A DNA stretch of 64,000 bases from Legionella gratiana. Its GTDB lineage: Bacteria > Pseudomonadota > Gammaproteobacteria > Legionellales > Legionellaceae. Shown in pieces: positions 27,699 through 37,136 of this stretch. The stretch is from positions 1 to 64,000 of the forward strand of contig NZ_LNYE01000023.1 of NCBI RefSeq assembly GCF_001467695.1, given 5' to 3'. Each line of letters starts with the position of its first letter. Position 1 is the stretch's first letter. A model generated the notes under the pieces. That model was not told the origin of the DNA and did not search any database. It was given only the letters and a program-made list of their open reading frames with translations. The position numbers and the translations under genes were made by a program.

Positions 27699-28709
27699 TC
27701 AAATAACTTCCAAAAGAGCGCAAGCAGCAATTCCACCACCACCCGCGGCAACCAAGAGTACTTTGTCTTTTTCCTTAATATTTGCGTGTTCACGCAGGTA
27801 ATCTAAAGCAATTCCTACGCTTGAACCTGAGGTGTTACCTGTCTCTTCGACCGTTTTGATGATGCGCTCCTCAGGAAAACCTAATTGTTTTGCTACAGAT
27901 AAAACTAAATTCTTATTTCCTTGATGAGGAACCAGCCACTGAATGTCTGTAGTTGAAAGATTTAATGCGTTGAGAAATTCTTGTGCGCCATCTACCATGC
28001 CGTGTACTGCTTTAACAAATAGTGCCGTGTTTTCCTTAATGGTAATGTAAAACAGCTCGGGATTAGTGCAGTTTGCTGCAGGCAAACGTGAGCCTCCTGC
28101 TGGAGTAGATACTGTATCACCGACTTCACCATCAGCAAATAAAGCTGAGGCAATAAAACGAAACTCTGCATTCTCTTTATTCGTAGAAATGATGCAAGCG
28201 GCAGCTCCATCACCAAAAAGGACACTGGTTGCAAAATTATTTTTATTTAAAAATTTAGAACGGATTTCACTGGCGATTAATAAAATGCTTCCCATGCTTG
28301 CCTGCGTAATGGCTGCACTAGTATGCAAACCCACTACAAATCCAGCACAAGCAGCGCCTATATCGAAAGCACCAATATTTTGCAATCCAAGACGGTATTG
28401 CACGAGAGGGCTCGTGGGTGGGGCAAGATAGTCTCCTGAAATCGTAGCTAGTATGATTTGGTTGATTTTATCTCTTTCGCTAGGTTTTGCTGCAAACAAT
28501 TTTTCGGCTGCAAGTACAGCCAAATCGCTACATGCTTGATCTGCATTGACCCAGTGCCTGTTTCTGATTCCCGTTGAGAAACTGATCAGAGTGGGACTTT
28601 GAGTACTATTCATCCAATTGAGTACATCTTGGTTACTCATTATCTTTTCCGGTAATGCCGTGAAGGGGCCTTTAAGATAAATGTTTTTTTCTGCACGTAA
28701 TAAATTCAT
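27699..28709 (-). CDS. 3-oxoacyl-ACP synthase III-family protein (KAS III, copy 1)
   Basis: 336 residues with the thiolase fold and a complete KAS III triad: C121 in GAACAGFVVG, H262 in VPHQGN, and N292 in ETGNTSGSS. KAS III enzymes join an acyl-CoA or acyl-ACP to malonyl-ACP, but relatives make esters, pyrones or head-to-head products. It is the last gene of a six-gene minus-strand operon and overlaps the SDR gene by four bases. A role in a specialised acyl product, rather than housekeeping FabH, is inferred from the company it keeps. Confidence 0.85.
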   Translation of the reverse strand: MNLLRAEKNIYLKGPFTALPEKIMSNQDVLNWMNSTQSPTLISFSTGIRNRHWVNADQACSDLAVLAAEKLFAAKPSERDKINQIILATISGDYLAPPTSPLVQYRLGLQNIGAFDIGAACAGFVVGLHTSAAITQASMGSILLIASEIRSKFLNKNNFATSVLFGDGAAACIISTNKENAEFRFIASALFADGEVGDTVSTPAGGSRLPAANCTNPELFYITIKENTALFVKAVHGMVDGAQEFLNALNLSTTDIQWLVPHQGNKNLVLSVAKQLGFPEERIIKTVEETGNTSGSSVGIALDYLREHANIKEKDKVLLVAAGGGGIAACALLEVI

Positions 28710-29461
28710 GATGATAATATTCCTTCTGATCGCATGAGCGGCAAACCACCACTTACTGTGACCACAGAGCCTGTCATAAATGAAGTTTTGGATAATAAAG
28801 GATCTAGGGCTTCAGCAACTTGCGCTGTTTCTCCCATCATCCCTTGAGGAATAATTTGAGCCATTTTTTCTTGGTAAGCAGCTCTTTTCCAGAATTGCTC
28901 TGTTCTCGATGTTTTAATCAATCCAACACGCACAATATTGGATAAAATGTTTTGAGCACTATAATCTACTGCCAAATTTAAAAATAATCCTTCTAACGCG
29001 GCTTTAACCGCGCAGTATGCACCATAACGACTGGTTCCTGTGATGGCAGAAAGACTGGAAATTAAGACAAGTCGTCCAAACTTATTTGCTAATAAGGAGG
29101 GCAACAGCTGATGAATCAACCAAACATTTCCATGCAAATTGTCATCAATGTAGGTACGCAATGAAGGATACGATAAAGCGTGTAATTTGCGCAGCTGACT
29201 TACACGCGTAAATGCATTAAAGATAATGCCGTCTAAGGGTTCTTGCAGGAGATTGTGTAAGGCATCTTGGCTGGCTTCTGGATTGGAAAAATTATATACG
29301 AAACCCTGAATATCGAGACCTTGTTGTGTATAGTGCACTAATGTTTTATTCAAACTTTCTTGATTGGAACTGGTGATAATGATTTTATCACCAAGTTGCA
29401 GACGTCGTTTGGCAATAGCTTGCGCAATATCTGATGATCCCCCCGTGATTAAAAGATTCAT
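28706..29461 (-). CDS. short-chain dehydrogenase/reductase of the acyl cluster
   Basis: 251-residue SDR. The cofactor loop is TGGSSDIAQAIA, with Asp in place of the usual third Gly, as in some FabG-like and SDR-type reductases. The YGAYCAVK motif holds the catalytic Tyr-Lys pair near 150, and the C-terminus GSVVTVSGG is typical of FabG-like enzymes. It probably reduces a ketoacyl intermediate on the ACP encoded next to it. It overlaps the ACP gene and the KAS III gene by four bases each. Confidence 0.85.
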   Translation of the reverse strand: MNLLITGGSSDIAQAIAKRRLQLGDKIIITSSNQESLNKTLVHYTQQGLDIQGFVYNFSNPEASQDALHNLLQEPLDGIIFNAFTRVSQLRKLHALSYPSLRTYIDDNLHGNVWLIHQLLPSLLANKFGRLVLISSLSAITGTSRYGAYCAVKAALEGLFLNLAVDYSAQNILSNIVRVGLIKTSRTEQFWKRAAYQEKMAQIIPQGMMGETAQVAEALDPLLSKTSFMTGSVVTVSGGLPLMRSEGILSS

Positions 29462-29691
29462 TGGACCCCCAGGTCGATTAAATGTTTGGCGATACTGTCT
29501 ATGGACTCATAATGTTCTTTCACTAAAGGCGTCACCGGAATCTTAATCTTGAATTCACGCTCCAATTCAATGATTAATAAGGCTAACATCAAACTATCGA
29601 GTCCACCTTGTTCTAATTTAGAGTGGGTGTCTTCTGGGAGATTGGTTATACCAATTCTTCCTAAGGCGTTGCGAATTCGTTGGGCATGCAT
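29458..29691 (-). CDS. acyl carrier protein
   Basis: 77 residues, acidic, with the phosphopantetheine-attachment motif GGLDSLM and S33 as the modified serine. The four-helix ACP pattern is clear (IELEREFKIKIP, then a final helix IDSIAKHLIDLG). It is the carrier of the cluster: upstream ligases would load it and the SDR and KAS III enzymes would act on the tethered chain. It is coupled by a four-base overlap to the SDR gene and begins 4 bp after the ligase gene. Confidence 0.9.
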   Translation of the reverse strand: MHAQRIRNALGRIGITNLPEDTHSKLEQGGLDSLMLALLIIELEREFKIKIPVTPLVKEHYESIDSIAKHLIDLGVQ

Positions 29692-29695
29692 GTAT

Positions 29696-31036
29696 TTATT
29701 CCTTATGAATACTTAAGAGTAGTGCTTTTCTATCAAGCTTTCCATGTTGATTACGGGGTAGCTCTTCTAATAATTGCACACTAATAGGAAGCTTTTTCGG
29801 CAAAAAATGGTGTTTTAATTGCTCAGTAAGCATTTGTTCCGTAGTGTTTGTGTGGAACATACCCCGCTCCAAGCAGGCAAGCAAACGAACACCATAAAGC
29901 TCATCAGCTAGGGGGAGGACAATTACTTCTTTAATTCCTTCAAATTGACAAATTTTATGCTCAATATCAATCAGATTGATTTTTTCACCACCTATATTGA
30001 CTATGTGATCCAAACGGCCTTTAATGCTCACCAGGCCTGTAGGAAGTATCGCCGCTAAGTCGCCTGTGTAAAACCAACCATTTTTGATCTTTGATGATTG
30101 TTCTTCACCGAGATAACCGAGCATAAGCTGGCTACCTTGGATGAGCAATTCATTCTCCTCCGACAAGCGTACTTGCCAATCACCTACTGGATACCCTGCA
30201 TAATCGTCTAGAAATAACGGATCGCTGCTGGAGTAAGTTAAAACTCGTGGAGAAGCTTCGGTTAAACCGTAATTGTTATAAATTAGAGCATTGGGAAAAG
30301 TTTGGATAAGATGCTCGCGTAGATGTATGGCCAAAGGGGCTCCAGCGGAGACTATTGCCTTTATTTTTGCTGCACTATCGGGATAGAGTGTAGCCATTTT
30401 AGTCATAGCGACCCAATGCGAAGGTACACCGCTCCACATTTGTGGAACCGCCCCGGTTTCCAAAAAGCTTTTAATATCAGTAAATTGGGTTATCAATTTT
30501 GTGTTTAATCCAGCAATTAATCCAGGGAGTAGTTGACCAAGTAAGCCAAAAGAGTACGATAAAGGTAAAAATAAGAGTTGATTACTTATTCTGGAAAACT
30601 CCAATGCTTTGATCACGGCATGACAATTAGTAACAATATTGTTTAAAGAAAGTTGAACTGCTTTCGTTTGTCCTGTACTTCCTGAGGTAAAAAGTACCAG
30701 AGCTAATTCTGGGTGATGCTGATTATGATTTTCTTGCAGCTCTATAAGTTCACCATCCTCATTAATAGTCATATTGGTGCTTAAAATAGTTCGTTTTTGC
30801 AGATCAGACTCTTGTTGAGAAAGGAGAGCAACGGGTTTTCTAATGTTTAAAGCAGCTAATAATTGAATGATAAATAAAGGATGAGTTTTTGCTTGTAAAA
30901 CCAGTACTCCTGGAGGTAGTTTTTTCAATTGCAAAGACATATTGTGTATTTTTGCTGCTAATTCAGCAAAATTTAAATTTTGATCGTCGCAGCTTAGCGC
31001 GATTTTTTTAGGGGCGTGTTGAGCCAAAAATTGCAT
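29696..31036 (-). CDS. AMP-binding acyl ligase (short, 446 aa)
   Basis: ANL-superfamily adenylating enzyme. The P-loop LFTSGSTGQTKAV lies at about 115-127, followed by YNNYGLTEASPRV and the hinge region GWFYTGDLAAI and IKGRLDHIVNIGGEKI, then the C-terminal lysine context LPRNQHGKLDRKALL. At 446 residues it is shorter than most acyl-CoA synthetases, mainly in the N-terminal domain. It could activate a starter or amino acid for the ACP 4 bp downstream, with the fatty acyl-AMP ligase next door handling another substrate. Substrate not readable. Confidence 0.85.
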   Translation of the reverse strand: MQFLAQHAPKKIALSCDDQNLNFAELAAKIHNMSLQLKKLPPGVLVLQAKTHPLFIIQLLAALNIRKPVALLSQQESDLQKRTILSTNMTINEDGELIELQENHNQHHPELALVLFTSGSTGQTKAVQLSLNNIVTNCHAVIKALEFSRISNQLLFLPLSYSFGLLGQLLPGLIAGLNTKLITQFTDIKSFLETGAVPQMWSGVPSHWVAMTKMATLYPDSAAKIKAIVSAGAPLAIHLREHLIQTFPNALIYNNYGLTEASPRVLTYSSSDPLFLDDYAGYPVGDWQVRLSEENELLIQGSQLMLGYLGEEQSSKIKNGWFYTGDLAAILPTGLVSIKGRLDHIVNIGGEKINLIDIEHKICQFEGIKEVIVLPLADELYGVRLLACLERGMFHTNTTEQMLTEQLKHHFLPKKLPISVQLLEELPRNQHGKLDRKALLLSIHKE

Positions 31037-31039
31037 GCC

Positions 31040-32785
31040 TTATCTCCCAACCTTATTTAATTTCCAGGTGGCTACTACAGGAAGTGTACTATCCAATAAG
31101 TGCTGACGGCAAAAATTTCGACGAATTTTACCACTTGTTGTATGAGGCATGGTTTTGAGTGGAATAAGGACTAGGTGATGAATTTCGAGTTGATGGGTTT
31201 GATAAACCAGTTCAAAAATAGTATTGAATAACGATTCTTGTTCTTCAGCCTCCATAAAGCGGTTTTTTACTTCACACATTACAGTAAGTTCATATTCATG
31301 ATCTGTTTGTACTACAAAAGCAGCACACTTGCCTAGGAGCTTATGTACTGGATTGTGTAAAATACAGTATTCGATATCTTGCGGGTAATGGTTTTTTCCA
31401 TAGAGAATAATTAAATCTTTAATACGACCAGTAACGTATAGTTCTTCTTCATGGATGAAGCCTAAATCGCCTGTTCTTAAGTATTCTTGATGCGTGGAAT
31501 CACCCTTAATTTTTCCATGAAATGCATGTTTCGTTTCCTTTTCTTGCTCCCAGTAACCATGAGCGACGCTGTCACTATGTACCCAAATTTCACCTACTTG
31601 ATCATGAGTGCAGAGGGTTAAGGTGTCGGGATCAACAATTTTTACTGTTTGTATCAATTTGCCACAACCGACCAAACTATGACTCTGAGGACTTCCTTCT
31701 TCAGCAAAGTCTACGCGGTGATCTTGGTAGTGTTCTTTTGCCAAAGTAAGCGTGCGGTAGGGAGTAAAAGGAGTGTGGCCGGTTACAAATAAAGTAGCTT
31801 CTGCCAAACCATAACAGGGATAAAAGGCATTTTTATTAAATCCATAATCTTTAAATGCTTGATAAAAATGTTCCAGAGTCTCTTTACGAATGGGTTCTGC
31901 TCCATTAAATGCAATACCCCATGAGCTTAAGTCTAAACCTTGTTTTTTTTCTTCTTTAATTCGTTTGACACAATAATCATAAGCAAAATTAGGGCTACCA
32001 CTAATCGTTGCTTTGTATTTGCTAATATTTTGCAACCATGACAGAGGATTTTGTAAAAAAGAGAATGGAGACATCATAAACACTGGAAAACCTCCATAAA
32101 TAGGCGTCAGTATACAGCCAATTAATCCCATATCATGATGAGGAGGAAGCCAGCTAAAAAAAATTGTTTCATCATTCATGGCATAAGCTTGATATATTTT
32201 ATGTGAATTATCGAGCAAATTATTATGACTGACTATGACTCCTTTAGGATGCATGGTGGATCCCGAAGTATATTGGAGAAAGGCAATGGTATTTCTACTG
32301 ATATTAGGGGGTTGCCATTCAGTGCTTTGAGCTAATGTTATTTCATCGATGGTAATACATGGTATTTGGTCAATATGAGGCACTTCCTCTGGACCAGAAT
32401 CACTAAATTTATTCACATGATCGGAAGTCATAATTGCACATGTTGGTTTTGCATTACTTATAATTCGATGCGCTTTTTCGAGTAGTTTTTTTTGAGCAGG
32501 AGGATGAATAGGTACAGCGATACATCCTGCATAAAGGCAGCCAAAAAAAGCTTGAATAAACGGCAGTCCGGGAGAAAATAATAACAGAATCCTATCGCCT
32601 GGTTGTGCTCCACGTATTTGTAATTCTGCAGCAATTGCTCGAGCATGTTGATCCAGATCAGAGTAAGTCATTTTCTCTTCTAAATTTCTATTAATAAAAG
32701 TACAACTTACTTGGTTTGGGGTATTTTGGGTCCTAAGTCGGACAACATCAACCAGAGATGGACAATGGATTATTTCTTTATTCAT
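31040..32785 (-). CDS. fatty acyl-AMP ligase (FAAL)
   Basis: 581 residues. The adenylation core motif LQYTSGSTMHPKGVIVSH (about 170-187), the WLPPHHDMGLIGCIL motif and YPCYGLAEATLFV are characteristic of FAALs, which make acyl-adenylates and pass them to an ACP rather than CoA. The stretch around residues 340-410 contains the FAAL-type insertion. It has LRTGDLGFIHEEELYVTGRIKDLI in the hinge. It is 3-8 bp from both neighbours, so cotranscribed. Likely loads a fatty acid onto the cluster ACP. Confidence 0.88.
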   Translation of the reverse strand: MNKEIIHCPSLVDVVRLRTQNTPNQVSCTFINRNLEEKMTYSDLDQHARAIAAELQIRGAQPGDRILLLFSPGLPFIQAFFGCLYAGCIAVPIHPPAQKKLLEKAHRIISNAKPTCAIMTSDHVNKFSDSGPEEVPHIDQIPCITIDEITLAQSTEWQPPNISRNTIAFLQYTSGSTMHPKGVIVSHNNLLDNSHKIYQAYAMNDETIFFSWLPPHHDMGLIGCILTPIYGGFPVFMMSPFSFLQNPLSWLQNISKYKATISGSPNFAYDYCVKRIKEEKKQGLDLSSWGIAFNGAEPIRKETLEHFYQAFKDYGFNKNAFYPCYGLAEATLFVTGHTPFTPYRTLTLAKEHYQDHRVDFAEEGSPQSHSLVGCGKLIQTVKIVDPDTLTLCTHDQVGEIWVHSDSVAHGYWEQEKETKHAFHGKIKGDSTHQEYLRTGDLGFIHEEELYVTGRIKDLIILYGKNHYPQDIEYCILHNPVHKLLGKCAAFVVQTDHEYELTVMCEVKNRFMEAEEQESLFNTIFELVYQTHQLEIHHLVLIPLKTMPHTTSGKIRRNFCRQHLLDSTLPVVATWKLNKVGR

Positions 32786-32793
32786 CTCTATCC

Positions 32794-33840
32794 TTAATTG
32801 GTGTGATAGTGCAAAATTTGTCCCGCATAAGAAAGTCCTCCACCTACACTCATTAGGAGTATCTTTCCAGGCCTGTCAAAAATTTTTTCTTTTACTGCTC
32901 TTGCTAAAGAGTAGAGAATGGATGCACCGCCAATATTACCAATGGAGTCTGCATCCCATATAATTGCTTTGTTAAGCATGTAGTGCTCTTGAAGAATTTG
33001 AGTAATTAATTTACGATTTACTTGATGAGGAATTACCCAGGTGATGGCTTTTCTCTCTTCTTCTGTGGGTAACAAATGAGTTAACATATGTTTGTACTTA
33101 TTGTAGGCGAGTTCTTTCATGAGTGTTTCATCGCCGATCAGATGGTAACCTACCGTATCTAATTGTTCTTTTGTGGGTGGAAAAACACCTTGGGTTGTAA
33201 ACGCGTCAACATATTTTCCATCGGTAGAAAAAAAGGTTTTTTCAACGGAAAATGCGCCTAATTCATTCTTTTCCAGAAGTAGGGCCGCAGCACCGTCAGC
33301 CAATCCAATCCATGTTTTTTCATTTTCAGGATCGATGACTTTGGATAATGTTTCAGCGCAGCTGACCAAGATATTCTTATAACCAAGAGCCATTAAGGCG
33401 TAGGCAAGATGCAAAGTAGATAATGAAGTGGAACATCCAGTTTTTAAATCATAAGCAGGAGCCTCGATCCCCAAATGTCCCAAGACAGCAGCAGCCTGTG
33501 ATCCAGTGAACCGTTTATTCGTGGTAGATCCCAGTAAAAAGGCATGTATTGGAGACCTATTATCTGTAAGTAGCTTTTGTACGGCCAAAGTAGCTAGCGA
33601 CTCCGCAGTTAATTCTCTGGACTTGTCCATAGCTTCCCAAGGTTTATGACACCAATAACGAGAATAAAAACCAAATTCTTCTCCAATCTTTTGGGCAAAC
33701 TTTTCTAAAAAAGATAACGATTTATCGGATGTTCTTGGGAAGTTTTGTAAAATTTCAAGGTTAGATATCGGTGGTGAACTAGGTAAAACTCGAGATGTGG
33801 CAGTAATATCAAAACGAATACTGGGTTGTAAAATAACCAT
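32794..33840 (-). CDS. 3-oxoacyl-ACP synthase III-family protein (KAS III, copy 2)
   Basis: 348 residues, diverged from the first KAS III copy but with the triad C136 (KTGCSTSL), H272 (VIPHQVN) and N302 (SIGNIGGAS). The N-terminus is longer than FabH and begins without a signal. It is the first gene of the minus-strand operon and shares a 132-bp divergent promoter region with the carboxyltransferase gene. Two different KAS III genes flanking one ligase-ACP set suggest two different condensations. Confidence 0.85.
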   Translation of the reverse strand: MVILQPSIRFDITATSRVLPSSPPISNLEILQNFPRTSDKSLSFLEKFAQKIGEEFGFYSRYWCHKPWEAMDKSRELTAESLATLAVQKLLTDNRSPIHAFLLGSTTNKRFTGSQAAAVLGHLGIEAPAYDLKTGCSTSLSTLHLAYALMALGYKNILVSCAETLSKVIDPENEKTWIGLADGAAALLLEKNELGAFSVEKTFFSTDGKYVDAFTTQGVFPPTKEQLDTVGYHLIGDETLMKELAYNKYKHMLTHLLPTEEERKAITWVIPHQVNRKLITQILQEHYMLNKAIIWDADSIGNIGGASILYSLARAVKEKIFDRPGKILLMSVGGGLSYAGQILHYHTN

Positions 33841-33914
33841 AATTTACCTTTATTATTTTCTCTTCTTACAACGAGTAAGAACTTATGTGTTTCAATTATA
33901 GCTGTTTTTTTAAA

Positions 33915-33943
33915 TTGACCCAAATAATTACGAGGTGTATATT
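33915..33943 (+). promoter_or_regulatory. putative promoter of the rightward acyl-cluster operon
   Basis: TTGACC (33915-33920), 17-bp spacer, TATATT (33938-33943), 30 bp upstream of the ATG of the carboxyltransferase gene. A second A/T box (TATAAT) follows a few bases later. The region also has to promote the leftward operon starting at 33840, so the 132 bp between the ATGs is a likely control point for the whole cluster. Confidence 0.5.
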
Positions 33944-33972
33944 TTATAATAGCTTATTTGAATGAATAAAAA

Positions 33973-35391
33973 ATGACCTCACTGTCTGCTGATAGAACTG
34001 CAATGAAATGGATAGAAAGCCTAATTGATGAGCAGAGTTTTCTTCCATTGTTTGCGGATTATGCGCCCGATAATCAATTACAGGTACAGTATGGTGCTGA
34101 AGTAATTACAGGTTTAGCTAAAGTGAATCAACGACCTGTGGCAGTTTATGCTCATAATAATTCAGTCAATCGCGGTTATATTACCAACCAAGGTGCCCGA
34201 AAAATTATACGCTTAATGGATAGGGCTAAAGAGTTACGAATTCCTATCGTTGCATTTCTTGCTTCACCAGGTATTTCTTTAGAGGAAAATTTATTAAGTG
34301 GTGATGGATACACTCAAGTTATTGCACGGAATATTAATTTATCAGGGCTTGTTCCGCAATTCGCTATTCTTGTTGCGCCAACACTTGGAGCACCTGCTTA
34401 TTCGGCAGTATTAATGGATTTGCTTTTTTTTAACAAGCATCGCAGTTACTTGATGGTAACCAGCCCTATGGTTGTGCAGCAAGCAATTGGTGAAAAGGTG
34501 AGTATGAGTGAATTAGGTGGTACAGCAATGCATGCGAGTACTACTGGCCTGGCTGATTTTGTGGATGACAGCTTGGTGAAGCAAATTAATCATGTGAAAA
34601 TGATGCTCGATTTTTTTCCTTCACATAATCGTGAGTATCCACCTATCCACGCCGTTCTTGAACCGCTACATTCGATGCCTGCAATTCCAGCCGATCCTAG
34701 AGTGCCTTTTAATATGCATGAATTAATTCAAGCTATAGTGGATAACTCTGATGTTTGGCACTACAAAAGCACTTATGGCCAAGCGATGATTTGCGCTTTT
34801 GTACATATTCATGGATATGCAGTAGGTATTGTTGCGAATCAAAGTATTCGCTTTAGTGGTGCGATTGATTCCGATGCAGCACAAAAGGCAGCCAAATTTA
34901 TTCGTATCTGTGATGCATACGGTATTCCTGTGCTTACTTTAATCGATGTTCCTGGATTTATGCCGGGAAAGCGTGAAGAGCAAAAGGGTTTACTGCTGCA
35001 TGGAGCTCGATTATGTACAGCAATGCAAACTCGAGTACCTAGGATGAGTGTCGTTGTGCGTAAGTGTTATGGAGCCGCAGCATTTTTAATGATGCAAACC
35101 GCTTCCCAGAACGGGGATCTGGTTTTAGCTTTAGAAACTGCAAATTTGGGAGTAATGAGTAAAGAAACGACCAAAAAAATTCAGCATACAGATGGTCAAG
35201 TATCAGCTGATGAGCAAGTCCAAGCCTCTGAAACTTTACCTCTTAACTCCTCCTTAATGGATGCTTTTTCTTCTGGATTAATCGATGAAATTATTACTCC
35301 AAATCAGGTGCGTGGACGTTTGGCGCAGCATTTAGAATATTTATATCGAAAGATGGATCATTTGGGAGAGGCAAGACATTCAATTGTGTAG
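33973..35391 (+). CDS. acyl-CoA carboxylase carboxyltransferase (beta) subunit
   Basis: 472-residue carboxyltransferase with both crotonase-like halves: the N-terminal GARKIIRLMDRAKELRIPIV and C-terminal IRICDAYGIPVLTLIDVPGFMPG with the typical oxyanion-hole glycine pairs (KCYGAAAFLMM). These subunits pass CO2 from biotin to acetyl-, propionyl- or longer acyl-CoA. No biotin carboxylase or biotin carrier gene is nearby, so it must use subunits encoded elsewhere or carry out a decarboxylation or other reaction. The enzyme may make a substituted malonyl extender for the KAS III steps, which is inference. Confidence 0.8.
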   Translation: MTSLSADRTAMKWIESLIDEQSFLPLFADYAPDNQLQVQYGAEVITGLAKVNQRPVAVYAHNNSVNRGYITNQGARKIIRLMDRAKELRIPIVAFLASPGISLEENLLSGDGYTQVIARNINLSGLVPQFAILVAPTLGAPAYSAVLMDLLFFNKHRSYLMVTSPMVVQQAIGEKVSMSELGGTAMHASTTGLADFVDDSLVKQINHVKMMLDFFPSHNREYPPIHAVLEPLHSMPAIPADPRVPFNMHELIQAIVDNSDVWHYKSTYGQAMICAFVHIHGYAVGIVANQSIRFSGAIDSDAAQKAAKFIRICDAYGIPVLTLIDVPGFMPGKREEQKGLLLHGARLCTAMQTRVPRMSVVVRKCYGAAAFLMMQTASQNGDLVLALETANLGVMSKETTKKIQHTDGQVSADEQVQASETLPLNSSLMDAFSSGLIDEIITPNQVRGRLAQHLEYLYRKMDHLGEARHSIV

Positions 35392-35420
35392 TATCGAGCT
35401 CATGTTATTTAAGGATCATA

Positions 35421-37112
35421 ATGCCTTCGTACACTAGTTTAATGCGATTAAGTCGCTCTTTCGAATCTTATTTAGGTAATCCCGAAACTCAAGAAACTCC
35501 AGTTAATTTTAAACAAAGCTTAGACTATGATGAGCAAGAGTTACTTGCTTGGCCACAAATTAAATTCATTCAGCAATGGAAGTTTATGGACTATTTAATT
35601 CCCCAACAACTAGGTGGAAAGCTGGATTCACTCGATTCTATTTATGCTTTGATTAAATCAATTAGTAGGCGAGATCTGACTACTGCGATTGCTGTAAATT
35701 TGTCTTTTTTAGGTGCCTTACCTCTTTGGTTGGCTGGAACTATAAAGCAACAACAGAAAATAGTTGCGCTTTTTCGACGTGGTGACATTGTGGCTTTTGC
35801 TTTAACTGAGGAGGAGCATGGTTCAGATATTATGGCTAATGAGGTGGTCGCTAAAGTCCACCACGATGGATGGCAATTATCAGGAAAAAAATGGTGTGTC
35901 AATTTTGCTACTCAGGGTCATGCTGCCAGTATTCTTTGTCGCACCCATGATAGAGGTGGCCCATTAGGTTTTTCAGTATTTCTTTTAGATAAGTCTGCAG
36001 TGGCATCTGGATTTACCCCCACATCTAAGTTACCCACTTTAGGGGTAAGAGGATTAGACATTAGTGGTTTTTCTTTAGATAACGTTTTTTTGTCTCAAGA
36101 TGCGTTGGTGGGTAACGAAAAACAAGGTTTAGAAATCACCTATAAAATATTACAAGTTTCAAGAACATTATGTGCTTCTTTTTCTACAGGAGCTGCAGAC
36201 ACAGCTTTGCGTTTGACACTTGCTTTTAGTCTTAAGAGACATTTATACAATAAGCCTGCTTATGAAATTCCTGTAGTGAAACATCGGTTGGGTGAGCAGT
36301 TTACTCAATTACTTATTGCTGATTGTATGGGGTTAGTTATAGCGCGTGCTGGCTCAGTGATGCCGCAAAAGCTCTCTTTCTGGTCGGCAATCATAAAATT
36401 TCTCATTCCCAAAATGACTGAAGATATCGTTGAAGAGTGTGGCTTAGTGTTGGGTGCCCGTGCTTATTTGCGTACCACCGAATGGGCTATGTTTCAGAAA
36501 ATAAGGCGTGACATTAAAGTAGTTGGATTATTTGATGGAAGTAGTCAGGTTAATTTGTCTTTAATTGCAGCCAATTTATTATCTCAGGCTCGATTGCGAG
36601 GATCTTGTCCATCAAATCAACTCATGCAACTGGAAGATATTTTTGATCTTAAAAAGAGTTGCCCCCTATTTAACATCACTGATTTAAGTCTTTCTCTGCA
36701 TGAAGAGGATAATATTTTGGCTGGGTTAAGTATATTGAAATCGGAGCAAATTGACCCTCTAATCATTGCTATTCGTCATGAAATTGATAGACTTGATCAA
36801 CAGATAATGCATTTACAAAAACAAAAGCAGTTGGAACCACGTAGTTTGATTGCTTTTCGTTTGGCAGAACACTATTGTTGGGTTTTTGCCGCTAGTTGCT
36901 GTTTGCACTTTTGGCATTTTAATCAAAAGATACTCTGTAAAGAGCATCTTGATTTAGATTGGATTCAATTGGCAATTCAGTTAATTCTTAGTAAATTACA
37001 TGCAAATTCCAATATAGACACGAAGCTACAAGAATCTATGGCAAAAAAATTATCTATTTTTTATCGACAGAGTAAGTTATTCTCGGTGCTGCCTACACAA
37101 ATACCCGATTAA
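35421..37112 (+). CDS. acyl-CoA dehydrogenase-family protein with C-terminal extension
   Basis: 563 residues. The first ~390 form an acyl-CoA dehydrogenase fold: FALTEEEHGSD (about 130-140, FAD contact), WQLSGKKWCVNFA and RTTEWAMFQKIRRDIKVV are family motifs. The usual YEGT-type segment reads FDGSSQVNL here, so the catalytic base may differ. The last ~170 residues are an extra helical domain not usual in short ACADs. It lies 29 bp after the carboxyltransferase gene. Desaturation or oxidation of an acyl intermediate is likely; FAD binding is expected. Confidence 0.8.
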   Translation: MPSYTSLMRLSRSFESYLGNPETQETPVNFKQSLDYDEQELLAWPQIKFIQQWKFMDYLIPQQLGGKLDSLDSIYALIKSISRRDLTTAIAVNLSFLGALPLWLAGTIKQQQKIVALFRRGDIVAFALTEEEHGSDIMANEVVAKVHHDGWQLSGKKWCVNFATQGHAASILCRTHDRGGPLGFSVFLLDKSAVASGFTPTSKLPTLGVRGLDISGFSLDNVFLSQDALVGNEKQGLEITYKILQVSRTLCASFSTGAADTALRLTLAFSLKRHLYNKPAYEIPVVKHRLGEQFTQLLIADCMGLVIARAGSVMPQKLSFWSAIIKFLIPKMTEDIVEECGLVLGARAYLRTTEWAMFQKIRRDIKVVGLFDGSSQVNLSLIAANLLSQARLRGSCPSNQLMQLEDIFDLKKSCPLFNITDLSLSLHEEDNILAGLSILKSEQIDPLIIAIRHEIDRLDQQIMHLQKQKQLEPRSLIAFRLAEHYCWVFAASCCLHFWHFNQKILCKEHLDLDWIQLAIQLILSKLHANSNIDTKLQESMAKKLSIFYRQSKLFSVLPTQIPD

Positions 37113-37136
37113 TATATAATTGGTGGAGTCTTGAGT

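Noticed and set aside
33705..33923. 72-codon minus-strand frame across the divergent promoter region
   Set aside because: It overlaps the KAS III start in another frame and runs through the promoter; no ribosome site.
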